Assembly (NCBI GenBank): GCA_945957305.1
Contig: CAMFLN010000308.1
Location: 1-5,253, forward strand
Source: an uncultured Planctomycetaceae bacterium
GTDB taxonomy: Bacteria; Planctomycetota; Planctomycetia; Pirellulales; JACPPG01
Direction of reading: 5' to 3'
DNA length: 5,253 bases
The notes beneath the pieces are model-generated. The model did not search any database, had not been told where the DNA came from, and saw only the letters and a program-made list of their open reading frames with translations. The position numbers and the translations under genes are program-made. Below, piece after piece: positions 1 through 4,503 of the stretch. Every line of letters begins with the position of its first letter. Within the stretch, counting starts at the first letter, position 1.

Positions 1-2
1 TC

Positions 3-416
3 TTCACGCTGGGCGAAATCTTCGGAGCCAGCGATGCGGTCGGCAGCGAAATCCTGGAAATGTCCGCCGACAATTTCCGGCAGAGCCTCTCTCGCGCCCG
101 CCGCGACCTCTACCAGTTCATGCACGGTCAGTGCGGTCTGGTTAACGCCAACAATCCCTGTCGCTGCCCGAAGAAGACCAAGGGCTTTATCGAGGCGGGA
201 CATGTCGATCCCGGACAGCTGCAATTCGTCCCGCCGCATCGGCAACGCATCTCGGAAGCGGCAGAGGGCATTGTGCGGGCCATCGAGAATACCGTGGAGG
301 AACAATACGCGGCGATCTTCCGCGAGCACCCCTTTCTCGAACCGAAGAACCAGTTCGACTGGCTGCGGCAACTGCTCGACAAAGGCGATTTTGGGACAGC
401 GCTGCAGCTCAATTGA
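3..416 (+). CDS. ECF-type RNA polymerase sigma factor with cysteine-containing C-terminal tail (5' truncated)
   Basis: The frame is open from the window edge, so the true start lies upstream; 137 residues are visible. Visible residues 1-40 match sigma region 4.2: a helix-turn-helix (LGEIFGASDAVGSEILEMS) followed by the recognition-helix pattern NFRQSLSRARRDLYQFM, which would contact the -35 element. Unlike a minimal ECF factor, the chain continues about 95 residues past the helix-turn-helix. This tail holds Cys44, Cys53 and Cys55 in QCGLVNANNPCRCPKKTKGFI, then a charged, probably helical segment. I recall the CGLVN..NPCRC..KT.GFI tail from sigma-70 family proteins in several phyla. A metal or redox role for the cysteines is inference. 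The gene ends 66 bases before an SDR gene preceded by an ECF-like promoter, so that pair is its likely target. No anti-sigma gene is visible, so control may reside in the tail. Confidence 0.87.
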   Translation, partial: FTLGEIFGASDAVGSEILEMSADNFRQSLSRARRDLYQFMHGQCGLVNANNPCRCPKKTKGFIEAGHVDPGQLQFVPPHRQRISEAAEGIVRAIENTVEEQYAAIFREHPFLEPKNQFDWLRQLLDKGDFGTALQLN

Positions 417-433
417 AGAATCTTGAAATCGCT

Positions 434-460
434 TGTCACAGTCTCCTTCCCGTGGTGTCT
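434..460 (+). promoter_or_regulatory. Candidate ECF sigma-dependent promoter for the SDR-DUF1330 operon
   Basis: TGTCACA lies at 434-440 and TGTC at 456-459, separated by 15 bases (16 if the downstream element is read as GTCT at 457). From memory, ECF41 factors recognise TGTCACA, about 16 bases, then CGTC; the match is exact at -35 and three of four at -10. A transcript starting 6-8 bases beyond the -10 would begin near 465-467, immediately before the AAGGAGG at 469-475. The adjacent sigma factor is not a canonical ECF41 protein because its tail is different, so the pairing is inferred from position. Confidence 0.5.
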
Positions 461-468
461 ATGGGAGC

Positions 469-475
469 AAGGAGG
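469..475 (+). promoter_or_regulatory. Shine-Dalgarno site fixing the SDR start
   Basis: AAGGAGG is a strong ribosome binding site 7 bases before ATG 483. It favours 483 over the in-frame TTG at 423, which would add 20 residues that do not belong to the SDR fold and would start upstream of the candidate promoter. Confidence 0.85.
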
Positions 476-482
476 ACAAGTC

Positions 483-1238
483 ATGTCGAAATTGCAAGGC
501 AAAGTGGCTCTCGTAACGGGAGCGTCCAAGGGTATCGGAGCCGGAATCGCCCGGGAACTTGCCGCTGTTGGCGCCGCAGTTGTGGTGAACTACGCGAGCG
601 ACGAAACTGGCGCGCAATCCGTCGTCGATGCGATTACCACGGCCGGCGGCCGTGCCATCGCGATTCAAGCAGATGTCGCCGAGTCCGCCGATGTCGCCCG
701 GCTTTTTGAGCGGACGAAGGAGTTCTTCGGCGCTCTCGACATTCTGGTCAACAATGCCGGAGTCTATCAGGCCATGCCTGTCGCGGATTTGACAGAGGAA
801 GAGTTTCATCGTCAGATCAACGTCAATCTGCTCGGGCCGCTGTTGACCATTCGAGAATCGCTCAAGCACTTCAGCCCCGATGGCGGGAGCATCATTAACA
901 TCGGTTCTGTTGCTTCCCGCGCGCACTCACCGGGATACTCGATCTACTCCGCAACCAAAGCGGGCCTCGATGCCGTGACCGGTGTATGCGCCAAAGAGCT
1001 GGCGCCCCGACGGATTCGGGTGAACTCCGTCAATCCCGGCGCCACGCTCAGCGAAGGCACGAAGGAGGCGGGGCTATACGGAGTTGGCAGCGACTTCGAA
1101 AAGCAACTCGTGGCCATGACCCCGCTGGGGCGAACGGGCACGCCATCGGACATCGCCAAGGTTGTTGCATTTCTCGCCTCGGATGATTCCGGCTGGCTGA
1201 CCGGCGAAGTCATCCTCGCTTCCGGCGGGTTGCGCTAG
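483..1238 (+). CDS. Classical short-chain dehydrogenase/reductase (SDR), FabG-like
   Basis: A 251-residue NAD(P)-dependent oxidoreductase, normal length for a classical SDR and expected to be a soluble cytoplasmic oligomer. The protein has the nucleotide-binding TGASKGIG at residues 12-19, NNAG at 90-93, and a complete catalytic set: Asn115, Ser142 (in IGSVAS), Tyr155 and Lys159 (YSATK). PG at 185-186 and the C-terminal [13 protein letters not shown] are also typical. The second beta strand ends VNYASD without an acidic residue right after the strand, which in this family suggests NADP(H) preference. The substrate cannot be read from sequence; 3-oxoacyl or small aldehyde/ketone reduction are both possible. 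The start at 483 is set by a strong ribosome binding site. A DUF1330 gene follows after 33 bases, so the two are probably one operon, likely driven by the upstream ECF-like promoter. Confidence 0.93.
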   Translation: MSKLQGKVALVTGASKGIGAGIARELAAVGAAVVVNYASDETGAQSVVDAITTAGGRAIAIQADVAESADVARLFERTKEFFGALDILVNNAGVYQAMPVADLTEEEFHRQINVNLLGPLLTIRESLKHFSPDGGSIINIGSVASRAHSPGYSIYSATKAGLDAVTGVCAKELAPRRIRVNSVNPGATLSEGTKEAGLYGVGSDFEKQLVAMTPLGRTGTPSDIAKVVAFLASDDSGWLTGEVILASGGLR

Positions 1239-1271
1239 TCTCGATTCCCACACATTAACCGGAGAAAGATA

Positions 1272-1559
1272 ATGCCCGCTTATATGGTGTTCATGCGTGA
1301 AAAGACACTCGACCAATCCGAATTGGAGGCCTACTGGGAGAAGGTCATGGGGACGCTTGATGGCCGCCCGATCAAGTCGCTGGCCGCCTACGGGAGGCAT
1401 TTGACTTTGGAGGGTCTGGAGGTTGAGGGCGTGGTCATTGCCGAGTTTCCGACCTTGGAAGAGGCCCGCGACTGGTACTACAGTCCTGCCTACCAGGAGG
1501 CAGCCCAGCACCGGCATCGCGGCGCCGTCTATCGCGGCTTGATCGTCGAAGGCGTGTGA
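1272..1559 (+). CDS. DUF1330 family protein (dimeric alpha/beta barrel)
   Basis: This 95-residue protein matches DUF1330 in length and pattern: an N-terminal strand (PAYMVFMRE), a helix around 14-28, a central strand with GVVIAEFP at 53-60, the signature LEEARDWYYSPAYQEA at 62-77, and a final strand ending LIVEG. DUF1330 proteins are small soluble proteins of the dimeric ferredoxin-like alpha/beta barrel superfamily, which also contains YCII/DGPF proteins and antibiotic monooxygenases; the reaction is generally unknown. GGAGA at 1261-1265 precedes ATG 1272 by 6 bases. It lies 33 bases behind the SDR gene and probably shares its transcript. Relatives of this fold are recurrent partners of ECF sigma factors (DGPF with ECF42), which fits the sigma gene two genes upstream. 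A palindrome overlaps its stop codon. Confidence 0.88.
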   Translation: MPAYMVFMREKTLDQSELEAYWEKVMGTLDGRPIKSLAAYGRHLTLEGLEVEGVVIAEFPTLEEARDWYYSPAYQEAAQHRHRGAVYRGLIVEGV

Positions 1560-1574
1560 CTGCCTTAGGCAGTC
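1558..1574 (+). terminator. Palindrome/hairpin over the DUF1330 stop codon, possible transcript end
   Basis: GACTGCCT (1558-1565) and AGGCAGTC (1567-1574) are perfect inverted arms around a single T. As RNA this gives a 7-base-pair GC-rich stem with a UUA loop. The left arm includes the last two bases of the DUF1330 stop. No T-run follows, so it is not a canonical intrinsic terminator; a 3' stabilising hairpin or protein-binding site is equally possible. Confidence 0.4.
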
Positions 1575-1756
1575 CAGGAGCGGCCAAATTCGCCATAAGT
1601 GGTTCAGCGGCCAAGATTATCGACCTCGGCCACGCTCGAACGCCGCACAGAAAAAGTCCTAATGGTGTCCCGTCGCCCCGATTGAACGTAAATCTCGCCG
1701 AAATCATTTCTTAGACCACCTGTCGACGTCCGGCAGTGCGGCCCGAAAGCCGAGGT

Positions 1757-1780
1757 CAGAAACCGTAAATACGGTTTCTG
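1757..1780. repeat. Near-perfect 24-base palindrome upstream of the integrase fossil
   Basis: Arms CAGAAACCGTA (1757-1767) and TACGGTTTCTG (1770-1780) are perfect reverse complements separated by AA. It ends 13 bases before the ribosome binding site of the truncated integrase. It could act as an operator, as an RNA hairpin with a 4-base loop that controls integrase expression, or as a recombination-associated site. No T-run follows, which argues against a simple terminator. An 11-base arm match at so short a spacing is unlikely by chance in a window this size, unlike the shorter palindromes here. Confidence 0.75.
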
Positions 1781-1793
1781 GATATCTTTGCTT

Positions 1794-1799
1794 GAGGAG
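1794..1799 (+). promoter_or_regulatory. Shine-Dalgarno site fixing the integrase start
   Basis: GAGGAG sits 7 bases before ATG 1807. It supports 1807 rather than the in-frame TTG at 1792, which overlaps this site. Confidence 0.7.
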
Positions 1800-1806
1800 T
1801 GCGCAC

Positions 1807-2103
1807 ATGCCGCGATCCACAGACTTCGTCCCGAAGTATCGTCGTCATAAAGCCAGTGGTAAGGCGGTCGTCACGATCGCCGGTCGAGACCACTATCTAG
1901 GAGCGTGGCGATCTCAGGCCAGTCGTCACGAATACGATCGTTTGGTCGGAGAGTGGTTGGCTAAGAGGCGCCCGACACGTTCGCTGACCTCTGCGTCCGA
2001 CCTCACGGTGGTGGAACTGTGTGCCGAGCCTGCGGCCCAGGAGATCCGCAAGGCCCATAGACCATTGTTGCCGCGGCGGACGCGGCAGAAGGCTCATCGG
2101 TAG
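1807..2103 (+). pseudogene. Truncated planctomycete-type tyrosine integrase, N-terminal fragment
   Basis: A 98-residue frame whose first ~75 residues resemble the N-terminus of a large group of planctomycete site-specific integrases: FVPKYRRHKASGKAVVTI at 7-24, GRDHYLG at 26-32, SRHEYDRLVGEWL at 39-51, and LTVVELC at 66-72, where the core-binding domain normally begins. Full members are several hundred residues long and end in the tyrosine recombinase catalytic domain; here no catalytic Arg, His-x-x-Arg or Tyr is present. After Cys72 the sequence no longer follows the usual pattern, although QEIRKAHRPLL resembles a later part of the same domain, suggesting an internal deletion. It then runs out in Arg-rich residues before TAG. 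The intact ribosome binding site and start suggest recent inactivation. The family assignment is from memory of the N-terminal pattern. A standalone small DNA-binding protein is the alternative reading. Confidence 0.72.
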
Positions 2104-2243
2104 CAGTGCTGCGCCCCCGACCAGGATGTAGGTCAAAGCCTGCGGCCGAAACAGGAGCCTACGAGAGCGACGAGAAAGCGCTCGGTCCGCAGAGTTTTCG
2201 CGCGCCGCGCGAATGTGATCACACTGGCATTCCATTTAAATGA
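2061..2243 (+). pseudogene. Possible frameshifted C-terminal remnant of the same integrase
   Basis: A different frame from the N-terminal fragment is open from 2061 to TGA 2241-2243. Its product contains CRSKPAAETGAY and SFRAPRECDHTGIP. These resemble the stretch before the catalytic HxxR motif in planctomycete integrases, where a Lys/Arg/Pro-rich linker leads to a pattern like SYRRAI.RACD.AGIP; a two-residue deletion brings them into register. The frame stops before the expected RLRH and Tyr motifs, so it cannot be functional. Its stop overlaps ATG 2240 of the next gene as ATGA. The resemblance is weak and judged by eye. Confidence 0.4.
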
Positions 2244-2728
2244 GAACTTTCATGCATCACAACAATAACAATCCAACATGCGTGCCTACTTACACCCGGG
2301 AAACCGCACACGCCTTAAATTGGGCCAGATTATCCCCGGCGGCTGAACGGGCCCGCGACCTCGCAGCTGTACTTGTACTGCAGCATCCATGTCGTTACAG
2401 GGATGCAGATCCCACACCCGCCGTGGTTAATGGCGACGAACTCTCGGCGGAACAGAAACAGGTGATCGACGCTTCCTTCCAAGATGTCTTGGTTGACCCT
2501 GCGGAAGCGCAGCTGGCCGCTGTCCTCGAAGAGATCTTTAACGATCAACTGGCAAAATACCTACCGGATTGGATTTCGCTTGAAGCGCATTCGTATGCTT
2601 CAGATCCGGAGTCTTTCCTTGACGAAACGGCGGAAACTCTCGCCTTGCCCTTGCTTGCACGTTCAGTCGGCAACATTGACTTTGAAGGAATCGCGCGCCG
2701 GCTACTTGATGATGCCGAGCAAATGTAA
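2240..2728 (+). CDS. Hypothetical protein, unrecognised, 162 residues
   Basis: I do not recognise a family. The frame gives a 162-residue, acidic, apparently soluble protein with no signal peptide or membrane segment. It has a polar start (HHNNNN at 6-11), a probable helix LSPAAERARDLAAVLVLQH, then a mostly helical C-terminal two thirds rich in Asp/Glu (LSAEQKQVIDASFQDVL, EAQLAAVLEEIFNDQLAKYL, SFLDETAETLALPLLARS, EGIARRLLDDAEQM). The regular amphipathic pattern and lack of rare-codon runs support genuine coding. Starts at 2240 and 2252 are both possible; neither has a good ribosome binding site. ATG 2240 overlaps the stop of the integrase remnant frame as ATGA, so the gene may once have been translated by coupling to the integrase. 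That would make it integrase-linked cargo; this is inference. Confidence 0.6.
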   Translation: MRTFMHHNNNNPTCVPTYTRETAHALNWARLSPAAERARDLAAVLVLQHPCRYRDADPTPAVVNGDELSAEQKQVIDASFQDVLVDPAEAQLAAVLEEIFNDQLAKYLPDWISLEAHSYASDPESFLDETAETLALPLLARSVGNIDFEGIARRLLDDAEQM

Positions 2729-2767
2729 GCAAGCCCCGGCGTCTGATTTCGTTCCGCAATGCGCTAA

Positions 2768-2801
2768 GGGACTGACGTGGATTTACGTCCAAGTCGGTCC
2801 C
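2768..2801 (+). terminator. Imperfect hairpin downstream of the unrecognised gene
   Basis: GGGACTGAC (2768-2776) pairs with GTCGGTCCC (2793-2801) using one G-U pair. An alternative inner stem pairs GACGT (2774-2778) with ACGTC (2785-2789). It begins 39 bases after the stop at 2728. There is no following T-run, so a role in ending the transcript is only possible. Confidence 0.3.
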
Positions 2802-2828
2802 ACGGCGCGGGGCAGTTGCGGGCGATGT

Positions 2829-3155
2829 CTAGCCGCGTTCGGCCGCCGTGATCAGAACAGCTTCGATCGCCTGTAGCTCCCGAGCGTCCAGACGGTCCGC
2901 AGCGTCGCTCACTTGGGAAGGTTGCGATTCATTCGGTGGCGCTGCCATGCCGTAGAGGCCGAGAAGCCGACACCGCACGGCCACGCAGTCCAAGATCACT
3001 CTCGCCCAGCGAGGGGCCCCCCGCGCCAGAAACTGTCGTCCGGGCCGGCGCAGGCAGTAAGCGGAATTGATCGATCTGCCGATTCGGGATAGTGTTAACG
3101 GCCCCAGGGGGCCGCGCCGTTTGCTGTACACGTGCCCCATCAGCTCGGAGAGCAT
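2829..3155 (-). pseudogene. Possible minus-strand gene fossil (phage-type small protein)
   Basis: On the minus strand this frame contains GAPRWARVILDCVAVRCRLLGLYG, roughly plus-strand 2949-3020, followed by a Pro/Glu/Asp-rich tail to TAG at 2829. The pattern GDPR....I..C...RC.LLGL.AP is one I associate with small helix-turn-helix or terminase-small-subunit-like proteins of phage and mobile DNA, including planctomycete ones. The part upstream of that motif (3021-3155) has no recognisable domain. A different minus frame reads RTTVSGAGG just before the G/C run at 3013-3022, which could mark a frameshift. No good ribosome binding site is seen. It may be a chance open frame in GC-rich DNA. An internal ATG at 2948 would give only a 39-residue peptide. 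Confidence 0.3.
3147..3152 (+). promoter_or_regulatory. Shine-Dalgarno site fixing the DUF1559 start
   Basis: GGAGAG lies 6 bases before ATG 3159. It supports 3159 over the in-frame GTG at 3132, which would add nine residues not typical of prepilin leaders and has no comparable site. Confidence 0.65.
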
Positions 3156-3158
3156 GCC

Positions 3159-4046
3159 ATGAACAGGGAAGTTCTCATCCCTGCCCCGCAGCCGAAGGAA
3201 GACCGCGGTGCCTTTACAATCGTGGAATTGCTCGTCGCCTGTGCGATTGTTTGCCTGTTAGTTGGCGTGCTGCTCCCGGCCGTCAATGGTTCTCGCGAGG
3301 CAGCTCGCCGTATCGATTGCATGCATCGATTGCAGCAAATCGGATTGGCGTTGCATGCGCATCACAATTCCTGTGGCACGCTTCCACCCGGCTGGACCCG
3401 CGACCCCACGGGCGCGTCTGCCTTTGGCTGGCTGGCGCAGTGCTTGCCCTATGCCGAGGCTGGTGCGGTGCACGACACGATCGACCAAAGCGTTCCGCTC
3501 GGTGACGGTGCTAATGTCGGCGTCTGTCGCACAGCCCTGGCACTCGCGCAATGTCCTTCCGACGTTCAAGAGCCGGTCTTTGCGCTGTACCAGGAAGTCG
3601 GCTCGCACGCGCTGGCCGGCCAGCGCTCGGATACGGTGCTGCTTTGGCTGGCGTCGGGTAACTTCCTTGGCGTCTTCGGCACGACCGATCCTGATGATGT
3701 TCCCGGCCCGTCGGGAAACGGGCCGTTCATCGAGCGGAGAGCAATTCGCCTGGCGGAACTTGAGCGCGGCCTGAGCGAAACGTTGCTCGTCGGCGAGAGA
3801 ACCTTCAGCAAGTGCCCGTCAAGCTGGATCGGCTTTGCCGTGGCGGGGGAAGATGCCGAATCGCGCGTGGTCGGCTTGGCCGCGTCGGGACCTAATTACC
3901 CAGACTCGGACGAGTCCGAGTTTTCCAGCAGGCACCCGGGCTGCGCCAATTTTCTCTGGGCCGATGGTCACGTCACAGCGGTTGCCGATTCGATCGATAG
4001 CGCGACGTACCGTCGCCTGGCAACGCGCTCCCAGGTAGCCGAATAG
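3159..4046 (+). CDS. DUF1559 protein with type IV pilin-like N-terminus
   Basis: This 295-residue protein has the full DUF1559 layout. A short charged leader (1-17) precedes a prepilin motif AFTIVELLVACAIVCLLVGVLLP at 18-40. Glu23 is residue +5 if prepilin peptidase cuts after Ala18, which is also seen in relatives in place of the usual Gly. The single hydrophobic helix would anchor the protein in the inner membrane or a pseudopilus. Next comes the family signature NGSREAARRIDCMHRLQQIGLALHAHH followed by LPPGW. Near the C-terminus is HPGCANFLWADGHV, matching the usual HPGGANFLFADGSV. Planctomycetes encode many such proteins; their function is mostly unknown, with envelope or extracellular surface roles proposed. 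The gene is 82 bases upstream of a BlaI-type repressor and is probably separate. Two strong intragenic inverted repeats lie at 3704-3725 and 3902-3923. Confidence 0.92.
   Translation: MNREVLIPAPQPKEDRGAFTIVELLVACAIVCLLVGVLLPAVNGSREAARRIDCMHRLQQIGLALHAHHNSCGTLPPGWTRDPTGASAFGWLAQCLPYAEAGAVHDTIDQSVPLGDGANVGVCRTALALAQCPSDVQEPVFALYQEVGSHALAGQRSDTVLLWLASGNFLGVFGTTDPDDVPGPSGNGPFIERRAIRLAELERGLSETLLVGERTFSKCPSSWIGFAVAGEDAESRVVGLAASGPNYPDSDESEFSSRHPGCANFLWADGHVTAVADSIDSATYRRLATRSQVAE
3704..3725 (+). repeat. Intragenic inverted repeat in the DUF1559 gene
   Basis: CGGCCCGT (3704-3711) and ACGGGCCG (3718-3725) are perfect 8-base arms around a 6-base loop, giving a very GC-rich stem. It lies in the variable middle of the DUF1559 coding region, over codons for a Pro/Gly-rich stretch (PGPSGNGP). 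It may simply reflect GC-rich codons for these residues. Confidence 0.6.
3902..3923 (+). repeat. Intragenic hairpin followed by a T-run in the DUF1559 gene
   Basis: ACTCGGAC (3904-3911) and GTCCGAGT (3914-3921) are perfect arms around GA; one G-U and one A-T pair extend the stem to 3902/3923. As RNA it forms at least a 7-base-pair stem with a CGAG loop, and TTTT follows at 3921-3924. The layout resembles an intrinsic terminator inside the gene, although the T-run is short. It encodes the acidic loop DSDESEF just before the C-terminal signature. Confidence 0.55.
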
Positions 4047-4128
4047 GTCATGACAAACACTCAGCGTAAACAGTCTGCGGGCGCCCTAATGGCGCAAGAA
4101 CAAGCATGATTTTCGTGAAGGGGTACAG

Positions 4129-4503
4129 ATGGCCGGTCGCCAACTAACCAGGTACGAACTGGAAATCATGGATGTCGTTTGGCGTCTCGGCGAGGCCAGT
4201 GTGCAGGACGTTTGCGACAACCTCTCGCGCCCACTGGCCTATACGACCGTGATGACCACGCTGGGCGTGCTAGAGCGAAAAAAGGGGGTGCTCGACCGTC
4301 GCAAGCGCGGGCGCGCCTATGTCTACCACCCGCTCGTTTCTCGCGATGAAGTCTCGCGCGACCTGCTGAATAGTCTGCGCGACGTGCTATTCGGCGGGTC
4401 ATTGCCATCGCTCGTGTTGAATCTCGTGGCGGACGAGTCGGTCTCTAAGAAGGACTTGCAAGCGCTGAAAGCTGCTTTGCGGCGCGTGGAGCGGAACAAA
4501 TGA
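4129..4503 (+). CDS. BlaI/MecI/CopY-family transcriptional repressor
   Basis: A 124-residue winged-helix repressor of normal BlaI length. Residues 5-70 are the DNA-binding domain: QLTRYELEIMDVVWRLGEASVQDVCDNL, then the recognition helix in AYTTVMTTLGVLERKKG (37-53) and the wing ending YVYHPLVS. Residues 74-124 are the helical dimerisation domain. The known cleavage position in staphylococcal BlaI/MecI (Asn-Phe) corresponds to Asn98-Leu99 in LVLNLVADE, so proteolytic inactivation is plausible, though the residue after Asn differs. GAAGGGG at 4117-4123 precedes ATG 4129 by 5 bases. Its stop overlaps the start of an M56 peptidase gene as ATGA, the usual arrangement of sensor-protease and repressor. 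The pair would act as a signal-controlled derepression switch; in Planctomycetes targets are often not beta-lactamases, and none is visible here. No clear TACA/TGTA-type operator was found in the 82 bases upstream. Confidence 0.94.
   Translation: MAGRQLTRYELEIMDVVWRLGEASVQDVCDNLSRPLAYTTVMTTLGVLERKKGVLDRRKRGRAYVYHPLVSRDEVSRDLLNSLRDVLFGGSLPSLVLNLVADESVSKKDLQALKAALRRVERNK

Larger units (their letters stand above)
2729..3158. other. 430-base stretch without an intact gene
   Basis: It separates the unrecognised protein from the DUF1559 gene. It holds an imperfect hairpin at 2768-2801, a possible minus-strand gene fossil at 2829-3155, and a GC-rich inverted repeat at 3099-3114 (CGGCCCC and GGGGCCG) about 45 bases before the DUF1559 start. 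No tRNA, ncRNA family or convincing housekeeping promoter was recognised. Confidence 0.7.

Noticed and set aside
423..482. N-terminal extension of the SDR from TTG 423.
   Set aside because: The extra 20 residues match nothing in the SDR family, and the strong ribosome binding site at 469-475 points to ATG 483.
1579..1614. Nine-base direct repeat AGCGGCCAA at 1579-1587 and 1606-1614.
   Set aside because: Only two short GC-rich copies 27 bases apart; no further copies or flanking structure to suggest an attachment site or operator.
2214..2223. TGTGATCACA, a perfect 10-base palindrome resembling CRP half-sites, just upstream of ATG 2240.
   Set aside because: The halves lack the 6-base spacer of a CRP site, several 10-base palindromes are expected by chance in this window, and it lies within the likely integrase remnant.
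1687..2787. CGTAAAT at 1687-1693 and 1764-1770, and its complement ATTTACG at 2781-2787, considered as attachment-site cores around the fossil element.
   Set aside because: A seven-base match on either strand is expected roughly this often by chance and the flanks do not extend it.
3067..3095. TTGATC at 3067 and TAGTGT at 3090 with a 17-base spacer, as a housekeeping promoter for the DUF1559 gene.
   Set aside because: The -10 matches at only three of six positions, so it is not distinguishable from background.
4047..4128. GTCATGAC palindrome (4047-4054) and GCGCC/GGCGC inverted repeat (4081-4095) as a BlaI operator.
   Set aside because: Neither resembles the known BlaI/MecI/CopY dyad and both are short enough to be chance.
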